Shown one piece after another: positions 1 through 50,423 of a DNA stretch of 64,000 nt. This DNA comes from Thysanoteuthis rhombus (Eukaryota; Mollusca; Cephalopoda; Oegopsida; Thysanoteuthidae): NCBI GenBank assembly GCA_963457665.1, contig OY735212.1:53387338-53451337 (forward strand). The letters run 5' to 3'. A program made the translations under genes and the position numbers. The notes under the pieces were generated by a model. It saw only the letters and a program-made list of their open reading frames with translations. It did not search any database and was not told where the DNA came from. Every line of letters begins with the position of its first letter. Within the stretch, counting starts at the first letter, position 1.

Positions 1-1986
1 GCTGATCGCATGTATGCCATGTTGAATCTTCGCTGCATTCTCTGTTTCCTCTCAAAATTACAGGAGACAAATAGTATTTAGTTGCATGGTATTGAATAGC
101 TGGCTCTATGGTGTAGGAGCTCGTTGGCGTGTTTAAGCAAAGGGGAATTACTTGGTGGCGCCCATCTCGTCTCCGAATAACATGGGACAAGTAGTACTGG
201 TTTAGATGATTGGATGATTGGTCCCGTTATCTAACCGTTACGCCACTACACACCTTTGCGCGACTTGGCAACTTTAAAATGTCCGTGGATATAAAAAAAT
301 AAACCAATGAATAAAATAGATATAGTGAGCTTTGTTATAGAGTAATATTTAGCATCACTCACTACTAGTATTACTAATGAGTTCGAGTCTCACTGAGTAC
401 ACCACACTTTTGGCTAAGCTCAGTGAGTAAGGTAAGCTAAGCTTAGTAAATGGTGTTTGGCCGCTGAGTAATGGTTCGCAGTCTAACCTCGCAAACTATA
501 ACTCCTATTCAAGGACGTTACCAGAGATTTGGGGGCCCGTAAAGATTGGCTCCCAAGGGGCCCCTCCAATATTTAATGTGATTTGTCATTGCATATTGTC
601 AGTAGAAATAGTAGGTTATTAATATTTATAAAGTTTTTTGTGGGTCTATTCCACTGGAGACCCAGAGAACGTTTTCGAATCGCCTTCTCCCTCAGCTACG
701 CCACACTGAGTGGCCAAAAGATGTGGCATTGAGTCAGTCTAAACCAAGTTTAGTAAATAGATCTGATCTTTGTTGAATTGTCCTTTTGATCTTTCGAATG
801 ATTCCTCATTCTACAGAGTAGAATCATCTACCATCATCTACCAATCTTCTCTGCTACAAAACTTTTTTTCAAAGAAATTGATCTTAAAGGATGACTCTTT
901 ATCACAATAAATTCCAGTCCTTCGAATAAGCATCGGTAAAGTTTTACAATGTTGTATCTAGTTCAGTATTTCTCAGCCTTTTCAGACTGTTGGAGGAACC
1001 CTTTGATCAACTTATATACCTCAAGGAAACTTGTAGGAGAAACTGTAGTGGGTCATTTTTGTCATAGATCACCATGAAGTGACCATTATCTTTATTTGGT
1101 GCAACGTTGGCTCCAAAAAACACTTTGGAACGTCATCAAGGTTAAACCACAGTGAAGATCGTTTCCAGATTACACCTTTTATTTTATCTTACTATCGATT
1201 AAAAATGGTTAAATTTTTTTCCACAATCAAGCAAATTTCGAAATGTTTTTTTTTTTTTGGTTCCGTTCATCTGACACCAATTTTTCAAGTTTCTTCACTT
1301 TTCTTATTTGTTGTGAATATTCTGAAATTGTTGAAATAGAAACCTTTAATTTGTGAATCATTTTCTTCCGCTAGCTCTTTGATCCGTTGCAAAATGTGGT
1401 AGGACGCCCCTTCATCGAACAGATTCAGAAACTGAGTTTTGATTTAGTTCATGTGGCACTCGCCAGTCAAGTATCTTCACTTTCTAAATTGCCTCAAACG
1501 TTTAGAAATAATTGAAATTGAAATCTTTGATTTGGGGCGATTTTTTCCAATGGTTTGGCGAATATTCTCTTCGGCTGATTGTTTTCAATTAATCATTTGC
1601 AATTGTGACTAATCGACCTCTGCTCTCTTGATCTTCGAGACTTATCCCCACTTTGGAATTTCAGAAACCAACAATATACCGTACGTTCTGAAGTAATACC
1701 CTCATTCTATTTTTGATTAATGTTACAGAAAGTCTGAGAGGTACGTGACCAAGTTGTAGCGATCGTTTTCCCACTTCGAAGATTGGGTCAAATGAATAAT
1801 TTTTACATAGTTATAAACAGAAAGTTCTAGTATGTAGAAACATTGATGGAAGAATGTCTTGGATATTTCGTCTAATCAAAACACCAGTGGAAATCATCTA
1901 CAGAAAGTCTGTTGGAGCTCTTGAATTCATCGTTCTCTGCAAGGCTCGTCAGCTTCTTCGCACCATGTACACTCTACCATTTTACG

Positions 1987-1987
<1 letters not shown>
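1..1987. other. Intergenic, no gene recognised
   Basis: AT-rich DNA without a convincing coding region. A tRNA-like B-box sequence (gagttcgagtctcactgag) occurs near 380-398, suggesting an eroded tRNA-derived SINE. Confidence 0.5.

Positions 1988-2044
<57 letters not shown>
1988..2044. repeat. (CA)n microsatellite
   Basis: Nearly pure CA dinucleotide run with one CAAA interruption. Confidence 0.97.
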
Positions 2045-2048
<4 letters not shown>

Positions 2049-4029
2049 ACTCTGCTCGCTACAGCAAGACAGCGAAATGAATATTCATTACTCCAAGCAG
2101 AGAAACGTATCAACATCAACATAACTATGAGCCAACTTAAATGAGAACTCATTCCGTCAATAACGAACTACTTCACTATGGTACTCTTCATCATTTCAAG
2201 TAATCATAAATTTTCGTTGTAGTTATAACTACTTGGTTTGTATTTTCATTTCATTTATTTCTTCACAAGCGCAGAGTCATTAAGTACATGCAAATCACTC
2301 TGTTTACTCTGATACCATGTCTCAATTCAGAACCAAATATTCAGTCACGACACTATCTCGTCGACATACTTCAACCTGACGCTTAAAAATGTAATGCAAA
2401 ATAACTAATAATCGGTGATCTTCTTAGCATAGTGGTATGAATACCGAAATACTTGGATCTCTGTCGTTATAGTAGAGAGTTCTCGTTCCATTCGGAAAGT
2501 TGGTTCGAGAGAGAATGAGAGGTTGAACTAGGAATGGGATTTTCTCATTTCAAATCGTCAGACAACTCCTGATCGCCTTGAAGGGGAGGGCTGCAGGACC
2601 CGACCTCTCCATCCTTTTGATATTTTCTGGTCGCTTTCTACATATTTTCATCATCAAAATCATGCAATTCTAACGTGTATAGGTACAAGTCATTGTATGC
2701 TTTGTCTTCAATCGACCACATTTGATACTGACGTGTCCTTCTTTTGTCAGTCTACTATGACCTTCTGTGGTCAAGCCATGATGCAGAATACATTACATTA
2801 GCTTCACTACATCACAAATTGGCGCCTAAAGAAGCCTCATTTTATAGATGCAGTTATGCAGTTGGCGTATTTACTAAACGAACGTAACAGAGAACAAAAA
2901 GTAATTGACATATTTGTTAGAATAACTTCAAGCCTTCTGATCATCACTATTTGAGAACTCCATGTAAAGTAAACCAAAAGATTCTGTTTTAAAAGAGAGA
3001 TGAAGTCTTTTAGGTAAAGATTTGTTTCTTCAGAACCTTAGAGAAAATGTTTTTTTCTTTCAATCTTAAATGCTTTCAATCTGTTAAATCTCACAACCGT
3101 CCAGAAATTCGACAGCTTTGGTAAACTAAAATATACCCTTCAAAAAGGACGGCGTTATCTAAGAAGTGACAGTAAAGAGCCAAAAGTCAATGTAGTAGAA
3201 AAATTAAACGTATTATTTGAAATAAACTAAATGTTTATTATAGGAAAGTATAAAGAGAATCCAAACTGTTTTGTATGGTTGATAGGACATGAATAAAGAT
3301 GATCTGTAATATAAAGAAAATAACCTTTCCAACCCCATCCCTGTGTAAAGCATAGAAACATTATTTTCCAAAAACTAGTAAATTCCCGGATGTTTGTATA
3401 GTCTTATGGATTGCTAGTACCCAATATTGAAAGAAAAAAAATTCAGTGATTTCGAAACAGGGGTCAGCGGGCCACCGAGGGTCCGTCAAATAGTACTCAG
3501 CGATCCGCAGCAATGTTCCCTCTAAACCTGACATTATTATCCACTTTTAACCCCCCTCTTTTTCTTCAAACTCTTCTCTCCTTCTCTCTCTCTCTCCCAC
3601 TTTCTCTTCTTACGTTCTCTAATTCTTTTTGTAACGCGCTCCACCTGTTACCACAAACATGATTTTGAATAAATTTGATTTTTAGGGTCAATTACTTTTT
3701 GTTATAGATCAATAATCAGTATAAAAAATAAGTGTCCTTTATAGAAGGGGTCCTTCAGTTTTCAAAGTTCCGAAACCGCAGCTCTGGGAAAATCACGAGT
3801 TCTTACCGTCCTCATTTTCAATCTTTGAGTTTGAAACTTGTGAATCTCTTCGACATAAATCGAGAATGCATACGTAGACAGATAAAGCTTTTGACTGGAA
3901 GCGAAATATACGTGTATACTTCGATAAACGTGGTGGAATCTATGGGAGGGGGATGATGCCCACGTTGCATCAGAAAAGTAGTTGGGCGAGTGTCGTGTGG
4001 CATTTGGCGACAGATGGTTGTTCCTCTGA
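2045..4029. other. Intergenic, no gene recognised
   Basis: Unique-looking AT-rich DNA; a short CT-rich patch lies at about 3560-3620. I see no coding signal. Confidence 0.5.
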
Positions 4030-4129
4030 TCAGGACAGGTAAGTTGGAAGTACGAATCCAGAGCAGAAGAGCTGTCGCCAGGTTTCAGTTGGGCAACAGT
4101 GATTTCTTATGAAAATGAAATAGATAGAG

Positions 4130-4345
4130 ACGGGTAAACTGAAAGAGGGGGGAGGAGAAAGAAAGAAAGCGAGAGAGAGAGAACGGGGGGAAGAAAAAGG
4201 AACAAAGGACAAAATAAAGGAATAAAGAGGGAATACAAAAGGAAGAAAGAAAGAGAGAGAGGGTGTAAATAGAGGAAATAAAGGAAGAAAGAGAGAGAGT
4301 GCAAAAACAAAGGAAAGAAAGAAAGAAAGAAAGAAAAGAGGTAAT
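4130..4345. repeat. Purine-rich (GA/GAAA) tract upstream of P4HA gene A
   Basis: Roughly 200 bp of almost pure purine on the + strand, including gaaagaaagaaagaaag. Long frames on both strands here are low-complexity artefacts. Confidence 0.85.
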
Positions 4346-4434
4346 ATCAGAGAGGGGGTTTTGTGGCTTACCAGATTACAAAATAATTGAATACAATGCA
4401 TACGCACACATGTGGTGGTTGTACGCTTCCAAAC

Positions 4435-4435
<1 letters not shown>

Positions 4436-4502
<67 letters not shown>
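4436..4502. repeat. (CT)n microsatellite
   Basis: Uninterrupted CT run, about 33 units. Confidence 0.97.
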
Positions 4503-4504
<2 letters not shown>

Positions 4505-4596
4505 GTGTGTGTGTGTATATCCGTGTGCGCGTTTGTGTAAAATGGAAGGGTGAATGAAGGGTCGGCCATAAGGGTACGCTCGAGTAGAAAGCGTCA

Positions 4597-4599
<3 letters not shown>

Positions 4600-4652
<53 letters not shown>
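4600..4652. repeat. (GT)n microsatellite
   Basis: GT run of about 24 units, about 100 bp after the CT run. Confidence 0.97.
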
Positions 4653-4653
<1 letters not shown>

Positions 4654-5205
4654 ATCCGGAAGAGTGAAAATAGAGAGAGACATGCAGAAATTGACAAAGT
4701 GAGAAAGAATGAAAAAACAATGAAATTGAAAGATTTAAAAAGCAACAACAAAAAAGTGAAAACGCGTCTTTATGAAATCATGTTTGTAGTAACAGGTGGA
4801 GAGCGTAGCAAAAAGAATTAAAGAACGTAAGAAGAGAGACAGAGAGAGACAGAGAGAGAGTAAGAAGAAAAAGAGGGGGGTTACAAGTGGATTATGAGAG
4901 TAGAAATAGATCAAACAAAAATAAATTTGGAAAAGTTGCTGGTGGTGTCTGTTTTTGGCGATTGCAGATCAGGAAAAAAACTGAAAATATCAGACCACCT
5001 GATCCAACTGGTGTTTCTTCTACGCAGACAATTTGGTCTTATTTTGGATACCTGGAAGTCTTCGAAAGTGACAAGAATTGGACAAAAAACAAGAGGACGT
5101 CAAAGTGAACAAAATCAAAAGAAAAAAAATACTCACAAAAACGTAAAAAGAAACGCTAGCAAAAAAACTCAGGAAACAAAGTAAAACCTAAGAAAAACTG
5201 AAAAA
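4653..5205 (+). promoter_or_regulatory. Probable promoter-proximal and 5' leader region of P4HA gene A
   Basis: Purine-rich DNA (agagagacagagag, then long A-rich stretches) leading to the start codon. No TATA box was identified with confidence, and the transcription start is unknown. An ATG-less frame ends at the in-frame TAA 18 bp before the real start. Confidence 0.35.
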
Positions 5206-41959
<36,754 letters not shown>

Positions 41960-42068
41960 TCTTCCCGGGGTCCAATTATCAACGATATCACCAATTGTTA
42001 AATCATCTGTCACTCATCGTGCTATTATGTATTTTGTTAGTTCTGATTGCTTACATTAAACCTACACC

Positions 42069-42074
42069 AATAAA
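42069..42074 (+). promoter_or_regulatory. Probable polyadenylation signal of P4HA gene A
   Basis: A canonical AATAAA 110 bp after the P4HA stop codon, followed by a T/G-rich stretch (tttttcgttgtttt). It implies a short 3' UTR of about 130 bp. Confidence 0.6.
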
Positions 42075-42089
42075 TATAATTTTTCGTTG

Positions 42090-42330
42090 TTTTAATTAGC
42101 TGAAAATTCCGCCTGGGTTTTCCGGTTCTTCCCTCAGAGGACCTAAATAGGGCCTGTGGCTCTAATAGGAGATCAGAACTCTAAGGACTCAATACCCCTG
42201 CCTACATAAAATCGGCTCTGATACTTGAGGTCATATACAGATAAACAGTATCATTATTTTGGTATTATATACATAGAGAGCAGAGAATCAGATGATTATT
42301 TTGGGGTGAGTGCGAAGAAGAACCCACATT
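42090..42330. other. Downstream flank of P4HA gene A
   Basis: Unclassified sequence after the polyadenylation signal, moderately GC-rich at 42105-42200. Confidence 0.4.
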
Positions 42331-42333
42331 ATA

Positions 42334-42389
<56 letters not shown>
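42331..42389. repeat. (ATT)n microsatellite, probable LINE tail on minus strand
   Basis: About 19 ATT units. The following DNA (42395-42470) read on the minus strand (gggtgagacccggctgatgt and onward) resembles a retroelement 3' end with the (AAT)n as its tail. Confidence 0.8.
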
Positions 42390-42474
42390 GCTGTTGTTTT
42401 TGGCTTTGATTTCAGTTCATGTAAGACATCAGCCGGGTCTCACCCAGAGACCTAAGGTTGGTAACCTTATAAGT

Positions 42475-44080
42475 TATGACAGTCTGAACTTTAGAAAAAT
42501 AAGAGGGGCAGGACACTCACTTATAAGATGATACAACATTCTCATAAACATACTTCTACAAATACATAAAGTGATGTGTGCTTGGTGCAGTGCATACATT
42601 CATATTGGTAAAAGTATTATTATTTCCTTCAATAAATTTTCAACTCAGGTAAATGAAGATTATTCTCGGGAAGTTATTGGAATTTTGCTTCACTTTTTTC
42701 GTCTATTTTCCCCCTCTCGTTTCCCCTTTTCTTCTTCTTTTTTTCCTATATCATTCGTTTGTCTTTTACCCGTTGGACTCAAACACACACATATTATTTA
42801 AATGTAATGATTTTTACAAAAGACAAAATTTAAGAAAGGAAAAAATATATAGAGTTTTACACAAGGGCACGTAAGCTGGGTGTACTGTTTAGGCAGGTGA
42901 CAGAGTTTTTTGTAGATATATGAGCAGTTCCCATCAGCACGATCTTTTGTACAGATGATTTTATGGATTTTTTTTAAAGGCTTGCATCAGTATTTCTCTT
43001 AATAATTCCTAATACTCTTACTACTATTGGAATAGTGGTCTTAATATTTTGAAAGTTCTTCAAATTATTTTGCTGGTGTGTTTTTAATCAGACAGGGTGA
43101 TCATGTCTAGCATTTTTAAAAAATATCTTTTATTATTATAGTTGGTCTATTGACTTGTGTAGTGTGGTTGGTATGTTTGGTGAAGGAAAGTAAAACCTTC
43201 ACTTTTTTCTGCGTGGGGTAGTGTTGATATATTTTCTAGAGAAGGTATTTCCCTACCCATTGGTAGGCACAGCTAACAAAAATGCTAAACTAAAGAACCG
43301 GTAGAAATTTCAGCGGAAACAAATATAACTGCCAACTGCTAACTTTTATCGTATGTTTTTAGCTTCTAAGCGTTTTTTAAAACTCTGAAACCTTCAATAG
43401 CAGGCCCAGAGCGCTGAAATCTTAATATGCTAGGCATAGCACTTTCCTAAAAGATATAGCTTGCTAATATCAGATGATGATCAGGGTGTACATAAGATTA
43501 TTAAATGAACTTACGAAAATAAACATTAGTTTACATTCAACATAAAATTTATATAAAGCTCTACGTTAAAAATAGTAAAAGTTCTAGTCTTTAGGTTTGT
43601 TTTTAAGGGTCTTTGAAGGAAAATCGAACCAAAGCTAAATTTTCCATGCATTCCTATTTTTAGTGATCTCTGTGTTCCCTTATTCTAATTTCAGCAATGC
43701 CTTGAAAGTGCAGTTTTTATAAGTACCGGTTTTGATGCCGCACGGTGAAGGTATTGCTCTACAAATTAATGTAACTGAGTATGAGCTGGAAAAAACGCGT
43801 TAGATTATAATAAGATCTTGAACCGTCCGATTTTGAAAAGTGCAGAGAATCTTAGAATTAATTAAAAGCACAAATTGAAGTAAACTTGTGCATTATGCTG
43901 TTAATTGGATTCATAATAATTTGTTTTTCGTTGTTTCATTCTTTGCCTTAATTTTCGCAAAATGGGAACTATTCTACGTTCTTCGTTTTTCCTAATCAGG
44001 AAGCATATGGAAGACGTTTCCACTGATAATAGACCAGACTCATTGATTAAACGTAACAAATAACTATACACCGAATTAAC
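42475..44080. other. Intergenic between the two P4HA genes, no gene recognised
   Basis: AT-rich sequence; a pyrimidine-rich patch lies at 42700-42760. Confidence 0.5.
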
Positions 44081-44480
44081 GTCTTTTGACAGCATGTTGT
44101 GTTGGGGGTGATCCACTAAAAATTGTGGAAAGGGTTGATCAATGAATACTCTCCGCCTTTTTTTGGACTGTGATCACTAAAAATGTATGATTTTTCCAAA
44201 AGCAACCAAGTACGCCGGACACAAACTGGGGGACCGATTTAGCTTAAACCCACCTTTCAAGTTGACAAAAAAACATTTTTGGGGGGGAATTGAAAGAAAA
44301 GTTTTTTCTAGACATAATAAGGAGTAAATGTTGGAATTTTCATCCATCTGGCTCTATTGGCACGGCTTGTAGGCGTGATACATACATACATACATACATA
44401 CATACATACATAATCAGCGAGCTAGACCACTTTAGAAACTGAAGAAACCTAAGCTGACAAATTTGGTTGACGGTTTTTAA
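44081..44480 (-). mobile_element. MITE-like repeat family M, copy 7
   Basis: The only copy outside the P4HA gene. Starts cttttgacagcatgttgtgt, contains a TACA run (44379-44412) matching the TATG run of forward copies, and ends aatttggttgacggtttt. Confidence 0.9.
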
Positions 44481-47160
44481 TACATGCTGTTGATTTAATC
44501 GATCACCCTGAAGAGGGAAATTATATATTACAGGTAATAAAAGTTAGTATTTGTTATAATTTTTATATTGAAGGTCAAAGAATTTAACGATACAAAATCC
44601 ATCGAAATCTCACGAAAAATAATTTCATAAAACTGTTTCTGTTCCTTAGTGGGCTTGAACTACCAACCATTATTTTCAACATCTGCACACGATAGCCGAT
44701 CACACTGTTGACTCGACCATATCAATTACTTTATAGTCAGAAATAATGGTATTGATCTGCATCTAGCGATAATTATTGATAACATTGTCCTAGATTACAA
44801 AAAGCGGCTTCCTCTCCTTACCCGATATATAAAATTGCAGGTGTGAGAAAAAAGAGACTGACAAAAAACAAAGAAAAAATGAAAGTAACAGAAAAAAAGA
44901 AGGTATAAACGAAAAAATATGGTGAGTAAAAAAAATTAGGATATCGTTATTGAAAAATGAGTGCACCAATGGAGGTTCGTGTAAAAAAAAGAATAAAGAT
45001 ACCAATAAAAAAAAAAATAATGACTCCAGTGAAAAAACAAATGGTGGAGATATCCGTACCTCGCATAAATGAATCACTGCAGCCCGCGCGTGTAGCAGAA
45101 CTAATTATCTAAAATCATCTGAAAGAAAATATCTGCACAAGATTAGGGAATCGTTGGTCTAAAATGTCCATAGAGATTCCGAAAACACTTTTTTGAAAAA
45201 CTGAAACAGGATCATCTTTAGATGGTGCCTCGTAGTGTACGCATGCAAATTTTCAAGTTTGTACCCTCTAAAATATGAGCAGGAACGTTTAGAAACAGAC
45301 ACACAGACGAGCAAAGAGAGAAGAATCTATAGCCCACTTGGTTGGCTGGTCGAGTAGGCCATTTGTTGGGCTACGGTGATTCGATAAAACTTTTTTTAAA
45401 ATGTCCCTGCAAAGCGTTTTTACGTGAGTGAACATGAACTGATTCGCCGAGCAAAACACGAGAAATGAGTCGGTTTGTCTGACATAATGAGAATTTTCAT
45501 TAATTTCAGTTTTCATTGACTTCAATATTTTCTTTTTATTTAATGCCATTTTATAATAATCATAATAGAACAACAATACAAGTGACAGTTCTTAACTCAC
45601 TCGCCATCAGTAAAATGGCTAGCACTGCTCCTTCTCACTTGAAACGTGTTTGAATATGTTGACAGAATTCATAATGCAAAGCAGATAATCCAGACACTTC
45701 AAAAAGGAGGAGGAAAATATTTATTTGACATTAATCTTCAGAAATCGCCATGGTTTTGTGTTTTTCTAAGAGCCGATCAGATTTTCAATATTCCCGAGGT
45801 GAGAGCAGAGGCATTATATCGGCTATTTTCTAACTTTTTTGTGCAAGTCTGTTTTCATTTCGAAATGTGTTGGACCGAATGAAAAACACTTAATATGGCA
45901 AATGACAATGATTGACAGCGAGGATCTTCTTTTAAATCTCCACGAAATGAAAGTAAAATGCTATCTGAAAATGTTATTCGTATCCTTTTCTTCATTATAA
46001 GAAGGCAATTCTTGACAAGTTAGGTACACAGTTCTTGTCTAAATTTTGTATGTAGGTTGGTTCAGACTAATATCCTCGTCTTATCAGTCTGAACCAAAAT
46101 ACGTACAAAATTATGTATACCCACTTAACATCATACATGAGTGCTTTTTTTTAATCAACACCAACACCTACAATGTATGTGCTGCACATTATATGGGTAT
46201 TTTTTGCAGACCTCGAAGCGAGCTTACACCACGTAACCATTGCAACAGAATTTTTTTGAGAATGAAGACGACAATCTTATTTTCAGAATTCGAAAATTCC
46301 GACCATAGTGGATAAACTTCACCTAAGCAGGTCAATTTTCTTAAGCATTTCTATTATAGTCTATGCAGGTCCGTCCCTGATATGTTCGAAATCGATTTTT
46401 GGCATATGGTAGAAAGAATCTTTTTAGCACTGCATCTTCACTGTGCTCCAATTTACAGAATAAAGCTAAATCGTGTAGTTTCAGCTTATTAAGTCATGTT
46501 TTAGAAGAGGGTTCAGTTTAATATCTAATATGAAATCACAATGCAGAATGGAACACTGACTTTATAGCCATCACATGTATTACATCATTGAGAGAGTTGA
46601 AAAAATTCTCGGCTGATGTCATAAGAATTTGAAAAACAAAACGATCTGATCAGTCAGACATTTCTTCTTTTGAAAGTTTTTTTTTTCACCTGAATTCATC
46701 TTGAATGTGAATCTTCTCAGCCTGGAACAGTGATATAAATAAAAGACTTATTGTTCTCTTTGTGATTTAAATTTCATATCGTTGTTTTTTCTATTGGAAC
46801 CTTTTATGTATTTTGCTTTTTCCATGACTTATAACTTTGAAATTAAGTTTCATGTTACGTAGGGTCCCGTTATGTTCGTATGTCATTTGGTGCGTTACGT
46901 CATCATAACGCACGGATAGCCAACGCTACAATGTCGAGTTTAAAAGTACTTGAAAATTAAAAGACGAATAACTTCTAGTTTTCCTCAGTTATTGATAATA
47001 GCCAGAAGTGTAGTCAGAAGAATGAAATCCAAAACATGTGGACAATATTTATGGGATCCAAACATGCATTCTCTTGTGCGTAAAAAAGAAAAATGTTCAC
47101 TAAAGAATTAAAAATATTTCCTTATCTATAATCCCATATCAAACTTGTATCAATTAAGGA
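44481..47160. other. Intergenic, no gene recognised
   Basis: Includes a tRNA-like string on the minus strand near 44648-44670 (gtgggcttgaactaccaac), which has a relative at 62942-62962, and a repeat at 45048-45110 shared with 21385-21455. No convincing coding region. Confidence 0.45.

Positions 47161-47162
<2 letters not shown>

Positions 47163-47224
<62 letters not shown>
47163..47224. repeat. (AT)n microsatellite
   Basis: About 31 AT units. Confidence 0.97.
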
Positions 47225-47225
<1 letters not shown>

Positions 47226-47437
47226 CTCCCTGCCTTTGTTTGGGTAAAGTAAAATTGAAAACTTTTTATCAAATATCTATTCAAGAATGGATAGAAAAAA
47301 AAACAACAACATATAACCTCAAGTAATCATGAATTGACTTTAAAAGCAAAAATGCATTATATCAATTGCCTAATTACAGATGACGTAACATTTTTATATT
47401 CTACCCCATCTCACCCTAAATCCTAGATCTGCCCCTC

Positions 47438-47456
47438 ATACACACACACACACACG

Positions 47457-47515
<59 letters not shown>
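47438..47515. repeat. (CA)n then (AT)n compound microsatellite
   Basis: Eight CA units, a short break, then about 27 AT units. Confidence 0.96.
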
Positions 47516-47518
<3 letters not shown>

Positions 47519-48179
47519 TGCATGTGTGCGTGTGTGTATGAAAACTTGATACCCTGCAAAGCGTTTACGGTTTGAAGAATCGAGCAGCGTAAGATATGCT
47601 ACTGAGCCCGTTTAAATTAAGTGTCGATCATAGACGTTATCAGCCATTGGAAGATACAAACGAGACAATGGATTTCTTCTAAAAGATCTCCCTCCTGTTA
47701 TAGAGGACCGAACAAGATAAAGGAAGCGTGTTAGGTGCATCCGAGAAGAATTCAAAACTGATTGTTGTTTTCTATTCACAATGTTTACTTCTCCCTGAAA
47801 AACTGTCAACGATTGCATTCTTCATATTCTGTTGCAAATGGGAGATGGTTATTTTTGTTGGGCGAAAAGAATACTATTTTTCCTGTAACCGCTCCTAAAA
47901 ATTGAGGGCAAGGATTCGAATATGTAAGTTTATTAGTTTTTAATTAGTTTTGCTACTTCAAAAATAAAATATGTGCAGAGCCCTAAAATTCATAGTAATT
48001 CGATGGTAAACAGGTACCAAAAAATGTGCTGTCTTCGTATCAGTTTTGGGATACGCAGAATACTAGTCTGTGTAAGATAACAACATTCAATACCCTGTTC
48101 TAATAAAAACTTTTTTGATTTAGTGTTGTGATGTGAAGATATTTACGCTGTGCAATGAAAAAAACAAAAATAGGACTCC

Positions 48180-48345
48180 AGAAATTATAGATTCGAAGAA
48201 TCCTTTGGGGAATCTTCCAATGTCTTGAACCTTATGGGATCTGCTGACCAGACGGCAGTTGTTTTATGGAACGAAGCAAGTGATAGTCTGGAGATGACAA
48301 GTCTGGAGAATACGCTGCATGTGGAAGAACTTTACTGCACCTCAT
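48180..48345 (-). pseudogene. mariner transposase fragment
   Basis: The minus strand encodes VLPHAAYSPDLSSPDYHLLR, the mariner YSPDLxxxDYHLFR motif including the third catalytic Asp. Only the C-terminal motif remains. Confidence 0.75.
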
Positions 48346-50200
48346 TTGCATCAGGTGGACAATAATTAAAGAGGTTTCGTGGTCAGGCCCATTTTTTAAA
48401 CAGTGTTTAAAATATTGAGTTTCAAAGCCAGTTGACTTGCCTTACTTACTGCTGTAACCTTCTTATCCACCTTATGTGTTTACATGATTATTGTAAATAC
48501 CCATGAAAAATTACAAGTAGATATTTGAATTTCTACGAAACGATTTTTTAAGGAAAAAAGTGAATCTATTTCCGTTGAAGACTGCATAGTCTGAATAGGA
48601 CAGTGGGAGGCATTTTTTTCAGCAAAACTTTTACTCCTGAGTTCAGTATTACAGACAGAAAGAATAAAAGGTCATATCGATCATTAGATAAGTATATTAA
48701 CTTAGCATGGGTTTGGTATCAGACCATATGTACTGGGAGATCCAATGAAGATCGAAACCACTTACAACGGCTAGCGAAATTAGTTTGCTGGTCATTGCTT
48801 TACGATGTGGATCCTGATGTTGATTTTTTTTCATGTGGTTCACTGATTTAGCATAGTTTGGTATCGGACTATCAATAATCGGAGATCCAACGAAGATCGA
48901 ACCTACTAACAACGACATGCAAGTTTAGTTTGATGATCATTTCTGTGCAACGTGTATCCTGAACAAATGTTGTTGTTTTTCGTATGATTGACTAGCGGAT
49001 ATATTTGGATTGACATTTTGTTTTAATTTTTCATTTGCTTAGAATAAAAACACGGAAAACTCCAGCAGGAAGAGTACATAATGTGAAAAAGTGAGTAGAT
49101 GGGGTTTTATAAACAAAAGGTTTATCCCTGAGTGGAAGAGTCTAGTGTGATGGACAGCGAATCAAGAAAATCATACTGTACTTCATTAGAGCAGATAGAG
49201 CTTAATAAGTTAATCGAAGTTAGAGGGACACTAAATGAATTTCAGTCTCTGTAGAATTATCCTTTCCCGTCCATATTAAACGCGCTTGGGTACCTATCAC
49301 AAAGCGATAGCTTGGCGCATTGATCACCAAACTGGACGATTGAAATATTTGAGAGGGCGTTAGACTTATTACTTGGCCACACCAAAAGTTTTCAAGTCAC
49401 ACAACTTATGACCAAGAACAGAGGCTTTTATTGCCATTATTGTCTTAATATATGATAGATACAGTGTATGTTTACTTTTGGAGACTTTGAACGTGTTTTT
49501 TTGGTGGGTATACATGCAGTTGACTAGTTACCTGGAAATATGCAAATTTAGTCATTTTTTATTATTCAAGTCATTTTTAGCCATTTAAAATGGCGTTAAA
49601 CGTCTAACTGGATTTAAAATACTAGTTGGTGATACGGAAATTTGAGCCTCTCAAAAGTCGCAAACATGGGCGCTAGATAGAAAGAGGGAGAGCGCATTAA
49701 TCTCGTACGTCATCATACTTCATTGTCCTACTATTGTGGCCTTGTGCTAGACTAAGCCAGGCTTAGCAAATAGTCATACACTTTTGCCAGATAAATTAAC
49801 TCCAATCATAGCAATGATTGAGGAATCTTATGTTTCAAAAGTGCATGTGTTTACCTTTCCAGATCATCCTTCTTCAGCACTTCTCTATTTTTCCGGCACT
49901 AAATTCAGAGAAAAGAGTTCGGATGTCGTCAAGATGGGAGCGAGCTGACTTCGGACACAAGTAGGCTATCTCTTCCACACCAAATTACCCTGAACCCCAT
50001 TCACCCGAGGCTGTCACTCACAGCGATGTACATCAATCGATCGGAGTATTTTTTTTTCTTTTTGATTTTATGTTTTGTTTGTTTCTTCTTCTTCTTTTAA
50101 TTAAGAACGTAAAAATATTTTTGTCAACGAATCGATATATGCGTTAAGGAGGAAGTTAGAGATCTCTTTAGAATCTATGCAGCAATGGCACAACTTGATT
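48346..50200. other. Intergenic, no gene recognised
   Basis: Contains two related strings, ggtatcagaccatatgtact (48715) and ggtatcggactatcaataat (48860), each followed by gagatccaa...gaagatcgaa; a local duplication of an eroded tRNA-like repeat. Confidence 0.45.
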
Positions 50201-50203
50201 TTA

Positions 50204-50309
<106 letters not shown>

Positions 50310-50341
50310 TGTATATATGACAATATTTCTTTTTCTTCTAC

Positions 50342-50343
<2 letters not shown>

Positions 50344-50413
<70 letters not shown>

Positions 50414-50423
50414 CATTATTATT
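50344..50423. repeat. (ATT)n tail of a minus-strand LINE
   Basis: About 25 ATT units directly at the 3' end of the LINE fragment that follows on the minus strand. Confidence 0.92.

Noticed and set aside
4030-4407. A minus-strand frame rich in F, L and S
   Set aside because: It is the translation of a purine-rich simple-sequence tract.
4894-5184. A 96-codon frame just upstream of P4HA gene A as an upstream gene or longer N-terminus
   Set aside because: Lysine-rich low-complexity translation, ended by TAA seven codons before the real start; no family similarity.
45646-45882. A 78-codon frame between the two genes
   Set aside because: Starts without ATG and shows no recognisable motif.
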